A stretch of 64,000 bases of DNA from Colwellia sp. (GCA_013215295.1 JABSOZ010000012.1:62001-126000), one strand, 5' to 3'; shown: positions 8,462 to 16,588, numbered from the stretch's first letter. Numbers and translations are program-made. The notes: a model not told the origin generated them from the letters alone.

Positions 8462-10486
8462 GTGACAATTAAACATAAATTATTAGTAGGATTTTTTCTG
8501 GTATTTATTTTAACGACGCTGGAAGCCTTTTGGGTTTATTCCCAATTACAAACTATGGCAGAGCCATTAGAAAAAAATATACCTGCGAGTATTGACGAGC
8601 TGAATCGTGCAACAGATTTGAATAATCAAGCACGTTTGATCCGTTACTATGACGAAATATTGACTCAAAGTGCCCGTAACTACGCTCTGACTCAAGAGAA
8701 ACGTTGGTTACAGCGTTATTATGCCTTTGAACCTGAGTTAGATTTAGCGCTTAAACAAGCAATAGCAATCGGAGCACCACAAGACAAACAAATATTTGAA
8801 GACATTTCTCAAGCCAACATAAATCTGATTGCAATGGAGTACAAAGCCATTAAGCTAGTAAATGATGGAAAACCTACAGATGCCATTCAATTGATGATAA
8901 GTGGAAACTATGCATTGCAAAAAGATATCTATGGCGATGGATTAAATACTTATTTTTTACAGAGACAAGCGGGTCATGCACAGTCCATAGAATCCGCAAC
9001 TGTCACCGTTAGATTAGCGGCACAAAATGCTCATGAAATTTTGCAAGAGACCTTACAGCAAGCTATTTTCCTAATATTACTCATTTTAGCTATTTTAATT
9101 ATTATTGCTGTATTTATAACATTCCGCATTAGTAAACCACTGCAAAAACTGACAGAATACGCACTCAAAATTTCCCATGGAGACTTAACTCAAAAAGTGA
9201 GTGTTTCATCACACGATGAAATAGGAATTCTCGCCAATGCATTTCAAACAATGTCGAATGCTTTAAAAAAATCTTACGATAATCTTGAAGACAAAATTAG
9301 CCGAAGAACCCATGAACTAGAAAGTAAAAACATTGAATTGAAAAACATAATTGTCGAACGAAAGACATTGGAACACCAGCTACTTCAATCGCAAAAAATG
9401 GAATCATTAGGCACCCTCGCCGGAGGAATTGCACATGACTTTAACAATATACTCACGGCTATTTTAAGCAACGCCGAAATCGGATTATTAAAACTTTCCG
9501 ATGATAATAGCGTTAGAAGATATTTTGAATCCATCACAGTATCCGGTGAACGAGCAGCTTTTTTAGTCAAACAAATACTCACCTTTAGCAGAATGGAAAC
9601 CACCGAACTTGAAACCTTAGATTTATCAAAAATTATTTTAGAAGATCTAAAAATGGTGAGATCGGTAATCCCCTCTAATATTGAAATTAAAAAAGACATT
9701 CAAATGGGATGCCTTCCCATAATGGCCGACCGAACTCAACTCCATCAGATTTTGTTAAACGTTTGTACCAATGCTTATCACGCCATTACGCACGAAAGTG
9801 GCACCATAGAAATCAGTTTACAACAACCCAAAGAACTGCCAGATTATTTTCATGATAAAAATAAACCCTTTTTACGCCTAAAGATCAAAGATTCGGGGTG
9901 CGGTATGAGCCCTGATATTCAAAAAAATATTTTCGACCCTTTTTACACCACCAAACAACAAGGGCATGGAACCGGGCTGGGGTTGAGTGTAGTACATGGG
10001 TTAGTAAAAAAACATCATGGTAAGATTTTTGTTGATAGCGAAGAAGGGAAAGGAACAACTTTTACTATTTACTTTCCTGCAGTTGATGCTGTTGTGATTG
10101 AAATAAAACCACCCGTTAGTCACAGAAAAAAAGGGACTGGTTCAATTCTTATCGCTGAAGATGAAATTGAAATCGCGGCGTTATATCAAGAATATTTAGA
10201 AGGTTTAAATTATACCATCAAGGTGTGCCATAACGGCGCTGACGCCTTATCAATATTTAAACAAGCCCCAGACAAATATGATCTGGTTTTAACCGATTAT
10301 GCCATGCCCAAAATGACAGGTTCGCAATTGATCCAAGAACTACATAAGATACGCCCCGAGCTGCCAGTAATTTTATGCTCGGGTTATAACGATAGCCTTG
10401 AGCTATCTGAATTGAATATCAATAAATGCCTGAAGAAGCCGTTAAATCTGGCTCAACTTCAAGATGCCATCAACCAGAGCTTGTAA
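8462..10486 (+). CDS. Hybrid sensor histidine kinase with C-terminal receiver
   Basis: A 674-residue membrane sensor. TM1 is residues 8-27; a helical periplasmic sensor spans about 28-198, rich in QLMISGNYALQK-type helices like the four-helix sensor bundles; TM2 is 200-222; HAMP 223-275; coiled coil 275-310; HisKA with phospho-acceptor H325 (GGIAHDFNNIL); HATPase with N box (LLNVCTNAYHA, 431-441), G1 (DSGCGMS, 477-483) and G2 (GTGLGLSVV, 503-511). A receiver domain at 561-674 has D612 (LVLTDYAMPKMTG), acidic E566/D567 and K659. All catalytic residues are present. The GTG start lies 5 bp after the binding-protein stop, so the pair is translationally coupled. No separate phosphotransfer protein or DNA-binding regulator is encoded nearby, so the output is unknown. 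Confidence 0.93.
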   Translation: MTIKHKLLVGFFLVFILTTLEAFWVYSQLQTMAEPLEKNIPASIDELNRATDLNNQARLIRYYDEILTQSARNYALTQEKRWLQRYYAFEPELDLALKQAIAIGAPQDKQIFEDISQANINLIAMEYKAIKLVNDGKPTDAIQLMISGNYALQKDIYGDGLNTYFLQRQAGHAQSIESATVTVRLAAQNAHEILQETLQQAIFLILLILAILIIIAVFITFRISKPLQKLTEYALKISHGDLTQKVSVSSHDEIGILANAFQTMSNALKKSYDNLEDKISRRTHELESKNIELKNIIVERKTLEHQLLQSQKMESLGTLAGGIAHDFNNILTAILSNAEIGLLKLSDDNSVRRYFESITVSGERAAFLVKQILTFSRMETTELETLDLSKIILEDLKMVRSVIPSNIEIKKDIQMGCLPIMADRTQLHQILLNVCTNAYHAITHESGTIEISLQQPKELPDYFHDKNKPFLRLKIKDSGCGMSPDIQKNIFDPFYTTKQQGHGTGLGLSVVHGLVKKHHGKIFVDSEEGKGTTFTIYFPAVDAVVIEIKPPVSHRKKGTGSILIAEDEIEIAALYQEYLEGLNYTIKVCHNGADALSIFKQAPDKYDLVLTDYAMPKMTGSQLIQELHKIRPELPVILCSGYNDSLELSELNINKCLKKPLNLAQLQDAINQSL

Positions 10487-10984
10487 TATTGATACTCTCA
10501 ATCATTACATCAGACTTAATTTCTAACAATCATTAGTTCACTGTGAAAAATCTACCCTCTCATTTTCTTTAGCCAATAAAGACTAATCTCTCACAAAACG
10601 AAGAGAACCAGCCTACATTTCTTTTGATTGGGGTTAGTGACTATTTAACGGTTAGCAGGAAGCTGATAAACGTTCACTCTTTGAACGTCAAAATGACGGC
10701 TTAACGATTGCCTTTTTTTATCATTACACGGAATGTAATTTGTGAAGTTAATAGTTTTGGTCACTTAAGATTTCTAGAGTATTTAACTTCAAAGGAAATA
10801 AATGAACGCAAAAAATGTCCATTACATAAAAGATTAGTATCGAAATGATGGAATGATGTTTTTATTCTATACGCTCAGCATGTTAGGGAGATTGAATGGC
10901 TAATATCAGATGCATGCTCCAAAGGATATGTTTCAGAAGCTAAAAAAATTGTTACGACTTTGTGAGGATAGGTTAGAAAACATT
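10487..10984. other. Degenerate intergenic DNA
   Basis: About 500 bp with no intact gene. At 10801 there is ATGAACGCAAAAAATGTCC behind a good AAGGAAATAA site, but the frame stops after 11 codons. A different frame further on (about 10856-10966, reading HVREIEWLISDACSKGYVSE) looks coding. The two are probably pieces of one decayed gene that I do not recognise. Confidence 0.45.
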
Positions 10985-11226
10985 TAAATGAAAAGCAGAT
11001 TAAAGATGCTCTCGCTTCTTCTGCCAATTTACGCGCTTTACTTAGAGATGTAGTGGGGTATTTTCCTAAAGCCATTTCTTAATACTTACTAGCATTCCTA
11101 AACCTAAGCCGCCAAAACGTCGAACCATCGACTTTAACTTGTAAAAACTGTGACATCAGACTTTTTGATCTGTGCCTTATCATCAGGACAGGATATATTC
11201 TTAACTTCTTCTATTGTTAATGCCAT
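10985..11226 (-). pseudogene. Remnant of a P4-type tyrosine integrase (N-terminal DUF4102 arm domain)
   Basis: Reading leftward from ATG at 11226, preceded by TAGGAG, the frame gives MALTIEEVKNISCPDDKAQ, then IKKSD. After one extra base it continues SQFLQVKVDGSTFWRLRFRN, then ASKY, an in-frame TAA, and E-MALGKYPTTSLSKARKLAEEARASL. This is the canonical start of P4-family integrases (MALTDxxIKxAKP, KLSDxxGLxLxV, GxKxWRxRYR, LGxYPxxSLxxARxxAxEAR). The reading therefore has one frameshift (near 11155), one nonsense codon (near 11074) and loss of everything after about residue 80 of roughly 400, including the catalytic domain. It lies 218 bp from the groL-end repeat at 11444, the usual place for an integrase beside its attachment site. 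Confidence 0.85.
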
Positions 11227-11380
11227 TAAAATCTCCTAAGCGGGGTATAAAAATGGGAGGGACGTATATAAAAACCACTAATTTAAAAACTAAATAAAAG
11301 TATGATACCCCTCATTAACAGCCAATAATTCTGGGAAGTAGTGATATATTATGGAATGACTTAGAAAGTGGAGTCAACAA

Positions 11381-11413
11381 AAAAGCCCGTGAACTATAAG
11401 CTTAGGGGCTTTT
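11381..11413. terminator. Terminator-like hairpin left of groL-end copy C
   Basis: A perfect 8-bp stem AAAAGCCC / GGGCTTTT closes a 17-base loop. The stem sequence and its position, 30 bases left of the groL-end core, mirror the true groL terminator. Confidence 0.65.
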
Positions 11414-11443
11414 CTAGGAAGTACTAGTACTTGGGTAGTACGT

Positions 11444-11461
11444 TTACATCATGCCGCACAT
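11444..11461 (-). repeat. groL 3'-end copy C (attachment-site-like core)
   Basis: TTACATCATGCCGCACAT differs from the 18 terminal bases of groL (23017-23034) at one position and has the same orientation. It is followed by a 340-bp segment homologous to the one beside copy D. Confidence 0.75.
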
Positions 11462-11790
11462 GTACGACTTATCTTTTTGTTTTTATTGAAATATATACAT
11501 GGGAATTAATAGCGACACCCCACTTTATACTCCTGAAAATATAACACTTACGATAGATTATTGAATTTTGATGAAATTTCATCTTTTATTTAAAAGTCCA
11601 TAATGTTTCATCATTTTAAAAAATAATTTACCATAAATACGTATTCCACTAAACATAACTACTCACATCCCTGCTATCAAACCACTATAACCTTAGCAAA
11701 TTCACTCATTTAATTGTCAGTTCTTCCCACAAAATCGAAAAAATCAATCTCGAGTTAAAGGCAACTTGGAGCACAAGAGACTTAAAGCCA
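11444..11790. repeat. Element left-end repeat, copy 1
   Basis: From the core rightward this stretch aligns with 16181-16520. Shared blocks include gttatctttttgtttttattg-like and ccataatgtttcatcatt, then taatttacca.aaatacgt, cactaaac, and ttaatggcaact-like ends. Substitutions and small indels are scattered throughout, so the duplication is old. No ORF is conserved between the two copies. Confidence 0.75.
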
Positions 11791-11848
11791 GAAGTGATAC
11801 AGCCTAAAAATTTGACAGTTTGTGACAAGAGCGGACATACAGAGCAAT

Positions 11849-11883
11849 AAAAAAGCACCTCCCAAACTGACAGATGCTTTTTG
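11849..11883 (-). terminator. Probable terminator of the HTH gene
   Basis: AAAAAGCA and TGCTTTTT pair around a 17-base loop, about 70 bp past the stop of the minus-strand HTH gene, with a run of T on the minus strand. Confidence 0.5.
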
Positions 11884-11951
11884 TTGATTATCGAAAACCT
11901 TGGGTTATTCTGTTTGATTGATGCATGGTTTATCCTTGTAGTCAAAGAAAA

Positions 11952-12149
11952 CTAAGCTTCTTTCTCAATAAAAATTGATTCAATAGGCTGTTCAAAAAGA
12001 CGTGCGATTTTAAATGCCAAAGGTAAACTGGGATCGTACTTGTCTTTTTCTATGGAGTTAATCGTTTGACGACTCACATCAAGCTTATTTGCAAGATCGG
12101 CCTGAGTCCAATCACGCTCTGCTCGTAGTACTTTTAGCCTATTTTTCAT
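11952..12149 (-). CDS. Small Cro/CI-type HTH transcriptional regulator
   Basis: A 65-residue protein that is almost entirely an XRE helix-turn-helix (MKNRLKVLRAERDWTQADLA, then SRQTINSIEKDKYDPSLPLAFKIARLF). Its ATG at 12149 overlaps the stop of the membrane-protein gene by 4 bases (ATGA), so the two are translationally coupled; the longer frame to 12191 only re-reads the upstream gene. Small HTH proteins of this kind are typically cotranscribed with a short multi-span membrane protein and repress their own operon. An inverted repeat overlapping the operon's promoter (12623-12657) is a plausible operator. A close paralogue lies at 14912-15127. Confidence 0.9.
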   Translation of the reverse strand: MKNRLKVLRAERDWTQADLANKLDVSRQTINSIEKDKYDPSLPLAFKIARLFEQPIESIFIEKEA

Positions 12150-12559
12150 CTGTACTTTACCTGACCGTAAATGACAGAAGCCATATAACAAACAGTCATG
12201 ATTAAAATAATATCTGAGGTTTCAGAGTCTTTGACGATTTGCGCTGTAGTAAGCAATGAATAAGTTATCGATGAAACAATAGTTGCACCCATCGAAAAAG
12301 CAAGCGCATCAAATTGAATTTTTCGTTGTAATTCATCCATAGCTTTTAATAGCTTTATGAACATAAAGATAACCACTATGCCAAGCATGGTATCAAAGGC
12401 GATAAGTAAATTGATTTGAAGGTCTGACGTAAACCATCCATAGAGAATTCCTTTGTCGATAAAAGTCATCAGGGCAATCCAAATAAATGTTGACGCGACA
12501 AAAGTCACACTTTTTTTCATTTGTTTTTGTTGCGATGTTGAAGCGGTTAATTCGCTCAT
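12146..12559 (-). CDS. Four-span membrane protein partnered with HTH regulator
   Basis: A 137-residue protein with four hydrophobic segments: about residues 17-36, 47-68, 84-105 and 114-134. A conserved-looking amphipathic stretch, KAMDELQRKIQFDALAF, lies between TM2 and TM3. That motif occurs in small membrane proteins found beside YgzD-like HTH regulators; I do not know a biochemical function. The ATG at 12559 is preceded by TAGGAG. A consensus promoter lies at 12599-12626. A shortened relative is encoded at 15133-15318, next to the second HTH gene. The pair may sense an envelope signal or titrate the repressor; this is inference. Confidence 0.82.
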   Translation of the reverse strand: MSELTASTSQQKQMKKSVTFVASTFIWIALMTFIDKGILYGWFTSDLQINLLIAFDTMLGIVVIFMFIKLLKAMDELQRKIQFDALAFSMGATIVSSITYSLLTTAQIVKDSETSDIILIMTVCYMASVIYGQVKYR

Positions 12560-12598
12560 ATGTATAGACTCCTAGTCTTAATGTTAAACATGCTTTAC

Positions 12599-12626
12599 AT
12601 TATAGGCTGCACTCCTTACATGTCAA
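12599..12626 (-). promoter_or_regulatory. Consensus sigma-70 promoter of the membrane-protein/HTH operon
   Basis: On the minus strand TTGACA (12626-12621), a 16-base spacer and TATAAT (12604-12599) match both hexamers perfectly, 40 bases upstream of the start codon. Confidence 0.8.
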
Positions 12627-12657
12627 GCTTATCTTACATAAAGATAAATAAGCTTGA
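12623..12657. promoter_or_regulatory. Inverted repeat overlapping the -35, likely operator
   Basis: TCAAGCTTAT (12623-12632) and ATAAGCTTGA (12648-12657) are perfect 10-base arms around a 15-base centre. The left arm overlaps the -35 hexamer, the place for autorepression by the small HTH protein of the operon. Confidence 0.55.
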
Positions 12658-13060
12658 TAAAATGTAGTGCTTACTTGGATAAATTGGGGGGTGTAAGCTA
12701 ATGCTTCATTTAAAACTACCTGAGCTAGAAAATGATAAATGAGTAGTTCGAGTAGACGGCTAAAATGTGTATACGCTGATTCGAGATATTGGCAGGAACT
12801 TCCACTGTCACAAAGTACCCCAATTTCGTTAATGATTAAAAGTCTATAGATCTCACTTAGGGGCCGTTCGCGATATTTGAATTTAACGAAAAAAGATGAA
12901 AAACAACCAATAAGTCTCTTAATTCTGTTTCAGCTCAATAGCTCAAATGTGCCATAAGTGACCGTTGGGACTTTACATTCAAGATTCACTTTATCACAAA
13001 GTAGTCACATTAGTTGACCACTTCAATGGAGTAATTTCATCACTAAAGTAAAATCTTGTT
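12658..13060. other. Intergenic DNA without recognisable features
   Basis: About 400 bp between the HTH operon promoter and the small glycine-zipper protein. I see no ORF with a ribosome site, no hairpin with a T run and no copy of the repeats found elsewhere. Confidence 0.5.
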
Positions 13061-13249
13061 TCAGCTATTATTAGTAAATCCATCTGAAAAAATCCGACTC
13101 AAAATTAACCCGAAACAAATACCGAGTGCAAGCCCTAAAGCGACTTCATTAAAAATTACTTGGCCAATAACGAGACCAATTCCACCACCAAGAATCAATC
13201 CAATTCCTGAATGTTTTTCATGTACTTTTTGCTCTTTTTTATCAATCAT
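13061..13249 (-). CDS. Small glycine-zipper membrane protein
   Basis: A 62-residue protein with a charged N terminus (MIDKKEQKVHEK) and two hydrophobic, glycine-rich segments (GIGLILGGGIGLVIGQVIF and ALGLALGICFGLILSRIF). AGGAAAG sits 5 bases before the ATG. GxxxG spacing of this type supports helix packing or oligomerisation in the inner membrane. I recognise no named family. The plus-strand frame over the same bases is a shadow. Confidence 0.7.
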   Translation of the reverse strand: MIDKKEQKVHEKHSGIGLILGGGIGLVIGQVIFNEVALGLALGICFGLILSRIFSDGFTNNS

Positions 13250-13420
13250 GTGTCTTTCCTATTAACTTATATTTAAATGTATAAAGAAACTTAATTAATG
13301 TTTCTCAAAGTAGCTTACTTATTCTTTCAAGCTTGTAATTGCAACACTTTAGTAATGTGAACCGATTAGTTGTTTAAACGGCTCACTGACGGGTTTCGAT
13401 TGTGACTTGGTGGTTGTGGC

Positions 13421-14839
13421 TTAGTTAATATATGCACTCTTTTTGAGAGCATTTATTTTCGCTCCGCCTTGAAAGAAAGCCATTCGGTTAATTCGATTAT
13501 CTGTATCACGCTGAAAAATCATCCGTGCGCCGAGCTTTTGATTAGCGAATTCAGTTAATGACAGAGCAGCCAAGGCTAACTTATGTTGACCTGTCGCTTG
13601 GGCGAATAATTTACCTTGCTCTGCGCTAATTGTGAGGATAAATCCCGGAGCGAGTTGATAATCACCGATATATTCGTTTATTAACTCAGGGTTCAATTCA
13701 ATGATTATATCTGAATTGGCTTTTACTTTTTTTCTTGCCTTGTTCGCCTGCATCGCAAGTAGCTTGTCTAATTTATTGGCCATATAAGCCATTCCGATAG
13801 TGTTGACTGGGATACTACTATTTCCCAAGATAACAACGCCTACTTTTTTAGTATTATTAAAACCTATAAACGAAGCAAAACCACCTGTGCCACCACTATG
13901 CATGATAAATTCACCATTGGGAGAAGGCATTTTAATCCATGCGAGGCCTATTTTCATTTTCCCCATAAATACTGTTTCAAATTGATGTGTAAGTGCGACT
14001 GCCTTATTTAGATCTGAATCAATCATGCCCATTTGTAATTTAAGATATTTAATCATATCTTCGGCCGAAGATCTGATTGCTCCAGCTCCAGCTAATGCAG
14101 CGACATCCCAATAACTCGTTGGCTTACCCTCATGGTCATGACCAATTGCTACATTGTTAAGCGCTTCATTTTTAAATTTAATCACGGTATTGTGCATATT
14201 CAAAGGAACGAGAATTCGTTTTCTGATCATACTTTCATAATCAGTATTGGCAACCAATGTCAGTACATGACCAAGCAAACCCATACCTACGTTAGAATAC
14301 TCAGCTTTTTCACCAATATCTCTTGTCAATTGGTAAGCAGACAAAAAGTGATAAAGGTCTTCTACTGAATAATCTACATAGGGATTACTTGGATCGGCTG
14401 GATCAAAATTACTTGGCATTCGGGATAAACCAGAAGTGTGAGTTGCAAGATGCCTCAAAGTGATATGCTTGCCACTTCGAACCGGCATGATTACCGAATC
14501 TGGCAAGTATTTGCTCACTCTATCATCCAAATTCACTTCCCCCTTAATGACCATGTCTGCCAAGACCAAACTAGTGAAGGTTTTACTAATGGAGCCAATT
14601 TCAAAAAGTGTTGTAGGAACAACAAGTTTGTTTTCTGTTAAATTCATATTTCCTCGCATTTCAAAGTGCTCTTGCTCCCCATGTAACAAGCCTATAACAA
14701 TCCCAATACCGGTATTTTGCTGGTTGATTCGTTGATCTAGTATTTGTTTCAGTGCGTCAATATTTTTTGCTGAAATTTGACTACACGTTAAAACGACAAG
14801 CCCTATAAAAAGGTATTTAATTAAAAATAATTTTTTCAT
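13421..14839 (-). CDS. Serine hydrolase of the beta-lactamase class C / penicillin-binding family
   Basis: A 472-residue exported enzyme. The signal peptide is residues 1-24. The catalytic domain has S83-I-S-K86 (nucleophile Ser and Lys), Y181-S-N183 and H314-S-G-G-T in the KTG position, so all three active-site motifs of the AmpC/EstB/D-aminopeptidase superfamily are present. The HSGGT form is more common in esterases and peptidases than in true AmpC. A C-terminal extension (about 375-472, ELNPELINEYIGDYQLAPGF) is a lipocalin-like domain frequent in such hydrolases. Real substrate unknown; resistance should not be assumed. It lies between the two HTH cassettes on the same strand and is probably cargo of the module between repeat copies C and D. 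Confidence 0.88.
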   Translation of the reverse strand: MKKLFLIKYLFIGLVVLTCSQISAKNIDALKQILDQRINQQNTGIGIVIGLLHGEQEHFEMRGNMNLTENKLVVPTTLFEIGSISKTFTSLVLADMVIKGEVNLDDRVSKYLPDSVIMPVRSGKHITLRHLATHTSGLSRMPSNFDPADPSNPYVDYSVEDLYHFLSAYQLTRDIGEKAEYSNVGMGLLGHVLTLVANTDYESMIRKRILVPLNMHNTVIKFKNEALNNVAIGHDHEGKPTSYWDVAALAGAGAIRSSAEDMIKYLKLQMGMIDSDLNKAVALTHQFETVFMGKMKIGLAWIKMPSPNGEFIMHSGGTGGFASFIGFNNTKKVGVVILGNSSIPVNTIGMAYMANKLDKLLAMQANKARKKVKANSDIIIELNPELINEYIGDYQLAPGFILTISAEQGKLFAQATGQHKLALAALSLTEFANQKLGARMIFQRDTDNRINRMAFFQGGAKINALKKSAYIN

Positions 14840-14911
14840 TGTGATCCCCTGTGCTAATTAAAATTTTGTCCAGCTAGCGCTGAACAGATTAAAGTAATTT
14901 TTTTCATTGTT

Positions 14912-15127
14912 TTATAGATCAATACAACTTGAGCTTTCTTGGTATTGAAAAATATCTTCAATGGTTAATTGAAATAATCGAGAAGCTTTGAAAGCAAGAG
15001 TCAAGCTAGGATCAAATTTACCTTTTTCTATGGCATTAACAGTTTGACACGAGACATCTAGTTCAACTGCTAAGTCCGCTTTAGTCCAATCCCGTTCGAC
15101 ACGAAGTACTTTTATACGATTTTTCAT
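14912..15127 (-). CDS. Small Cro/CI-type HTH regulator, second copy
   Basis: A 71-residue XRE helix-turn-helix protein (MKNRIKVLRVERDWTKADLA, CQTVNAIEKGKFDPSLTLAF) paralogous to the one at 11952-12149. The recognition region has changed from SRQTINSIEKDKYDPSLPL to SCQTVNAIEKGKFDPSLTL, so the operators may differ. ATG at 15127 is preceded by GAGG; a GTG at 15136 overlapping the upstream stop is an alternative. It is downstream of a shortened membrane-protein gene. Confidence 0.85.
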   Translation of the reverse strand: MKNRIKVLRVERDWTKADLAVELDVSCQTVNAIEKGKFDPSLTLAFKASRLFQLTIEDIFQYQESSSCIDL

Positions 15128-15132
15128 TTGTA

Positions 15133-15318
15133 TCACGCCTCGCTAGTAAGAATGATTGCTTTCATTGATGTTAACTCTAATGAATACCAATCATAGATCT
15201 TCACGTAGTCCACCAATACCATCGGAACAGCCCAGGTAAACATCCAATACACATTTCGACTTTTATTTTTTGTATCACGCGAAGCTGATTTATTTCCATC
15301 GGTCATCATTTTTTTCAT
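15133..15318 (-). CDS. Shortened membrane-protein partner of the second HTH cassette
   Basis: A 61-residue protein aligned with the N-terminal half of the 137-residue protein at 12146-12559: a polar lead, one hydrophobic segment (VYWMFTWAVPMVLVDYVKIYDWYSLEL, matching TFIWIALMTFIDKGILYGWFTSDL), then an abrupt tail. TM2-TM4 and the QRKIQFDALAF region are gone, so this is either an internal-deletion relic or a mini-protein still used to couple translation of the HTH gene. A very strong ribosome site (AGGAGGT) precedes the ATG. Confidence 0.6.
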   Translation of the reverse strand: MKKMMTDGNKSASRDTKNKSRNVYWMFTWAVPMVLVDYVKIYDWYSLELTSMKAIILTSEA

Positions 15319-16031
15319 TGGAACACCTCCTTTGTCATAATGTAAAGCCTACTTGCCTTATTAAGGTAGTGCTCTCACAATAAAAAGTCAAGGGTGATTT
15401 ACATTTAGTCTTTTGTGGTTGACATTATGTACAGCTCAGATAGCTGTTGGTAAGGTTTAATGAGTGATAAACAAGAAAGAAAAAATTCAATGATAAAATC
15501 AAAATGAGCAAAGCACTGACTAGTCGATTGGGTATATTTTGTTTCTGCCAATTCGTTAATCCATCAACGTCTGCTGATTCGCTGAACGGCCGGTCAGTTG
15601 ACCGACTTAAAAGAGCCAGGAGCAGCCATGGGTTTTTAAGTTCTCAACAGCAGCTTTGTGCCTTGAGTAAAACAATAGCTAACGTCAGCAAGGGCATATT
15701 TTTAATATCTCACTTAATACCCTTAAAAATTTGAAAATTTATGAAATAAGAGAATATCGTCACTCTTGTGCATACATGCGCCCACAACATACTGTTCATC
15801 CTCGGCTCTATCTTCCATGCTTCGCCATACCTCCTAAATCCCTTTAGTCGTGAGCATAAAAAACCCCACCAAAGTGAGCTTTTTCAAGTAGTGCAAAATA
15901 GCTTATGACCATTTATGCGCAGGATAAATTATCTATAACACAGATCCCCCTTCCAGACGTAACCTAAGTACCTACATCCGTATAGGCAAGGCGCTTTGTT
16001 GCGACGTTTAGTGTTTTCTTTCAGCCAATAA

Positions 16032-16053
16032 AAAACCTACCGAAGTAGGTTTT
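16032..16053. terminator. Hairpin left of groL-end copy D
   Basis: AAAACCTAC-CGAA-GTAGGTTTT, a perfect 9-bp stem with a four-base loop, T-flanked on both strands. It lies about 130 bp left of the core copy, roughly where a groL terminator would be needed if this end had once bordered groL. Confidence 0.65.
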
Positions 16054-16180
16054 ATCAAAATATATTCAAAGCGTTTTTTGCTAATAAAGTTTGTTAGAGC
16101 AAGGCGTTGCGAGCGACGTTTAGTATTTCTTAAACGAGCAAAGCAATTACGTAGCTATAACACACTTTAACAAGAAAAAT

Positions 16181-16198
16181 TTACATCATGCCGCCCAT
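16181..16198 (-). repeat. groL 3'-end copy D (attachment-site-like core)
   Basis: TTACATCATGCCGCCCAT is identical over 18 bases to the groL stop codon and last five codons at 23017-23034, same orientation, 6.8 kb away. Confidence 0.8.
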
Positions 16199-16520
16199 AT
16201 ACGAGTTATCTTTTTGTTTTTATTGGATTATCTACATGGGTAATATTTCGATACCCCACATTATCCCCCTAGGAACTTAGATCTCAGATTAACCATTTGA
16301 ATTGTATTGAAATATAATATTTATTGAAAAGCCCATAATGTTTCATCATTTAAAAAATAATTTACCAAAAATACGTTTATCACTAAACCTAGCTACTCTC
16401 ATCCCAGTCATCAAATCTCTATAACCAAGGTAAATTCACTCGTTTAATTGTCAATTCCACCAAAAACCGAGAAAAATAAATCTTGAGTTAATGGCAACTT
16501 TGAACACAATATAATCATTC
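16181..16520. repeat. Element left-end repeat, copy 2
   Basis: Aligned with 11444-11790 from the core rightward, diverged by scattered substitutions and indels. Both copies start at a groL-end core, as expected for the same terminus of two related integrative elements. Confidence 0.75.
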
Positions 16521-16588
16521 AACCATAATTATCTATACTGTCAGTGTCTGATTATACTTTCCGCTATCTATAAGCGTACAACCCCCTA

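Larger units (their letters stand above)
11227..11951. other. Intergenic DNA carrying attachment-like copy C and element left end
   Basis: About 725 bp with no convincing gene. It contains a terminator-like hairpin (11381-11413), the groL-end core copy at 11444, a diverged 340-bp repeat shared with 16181-16520, and a terminator for the HTH gene that follows on the minus strand. A 79-codon open frame inside it has no ribosome site or recognisable composition. Confidence 0.7.

Noticed and set aside
11706-11945. 79-codon minus-strand ORF
   Set aside because: It overlaps the element left-end repeat whose other copy does not keep the frame, and has no ribosome site.
13056-13265. Plus-strand ORF over the glycine-zipper gene
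   Set aside because: The minus-strand ORF has a clear ribosome site and membrane-protein composition; the plus frame is its shadow.
13421-14839. Calling the serine hydrolase an AmpC resistance enzyme
   Set aside because: The motifs are shared by esterases and peptidases, the third motif is HSGGT rather than KTG, and a C-terminal lipocalin-like domain is present; no evidence for lactam hydrolysis.
15504-15734. 76-codon plus-strand ORF
   Set aside because: No ribosome site, no recognisable motif, and the region is decayed intergenic DNA.
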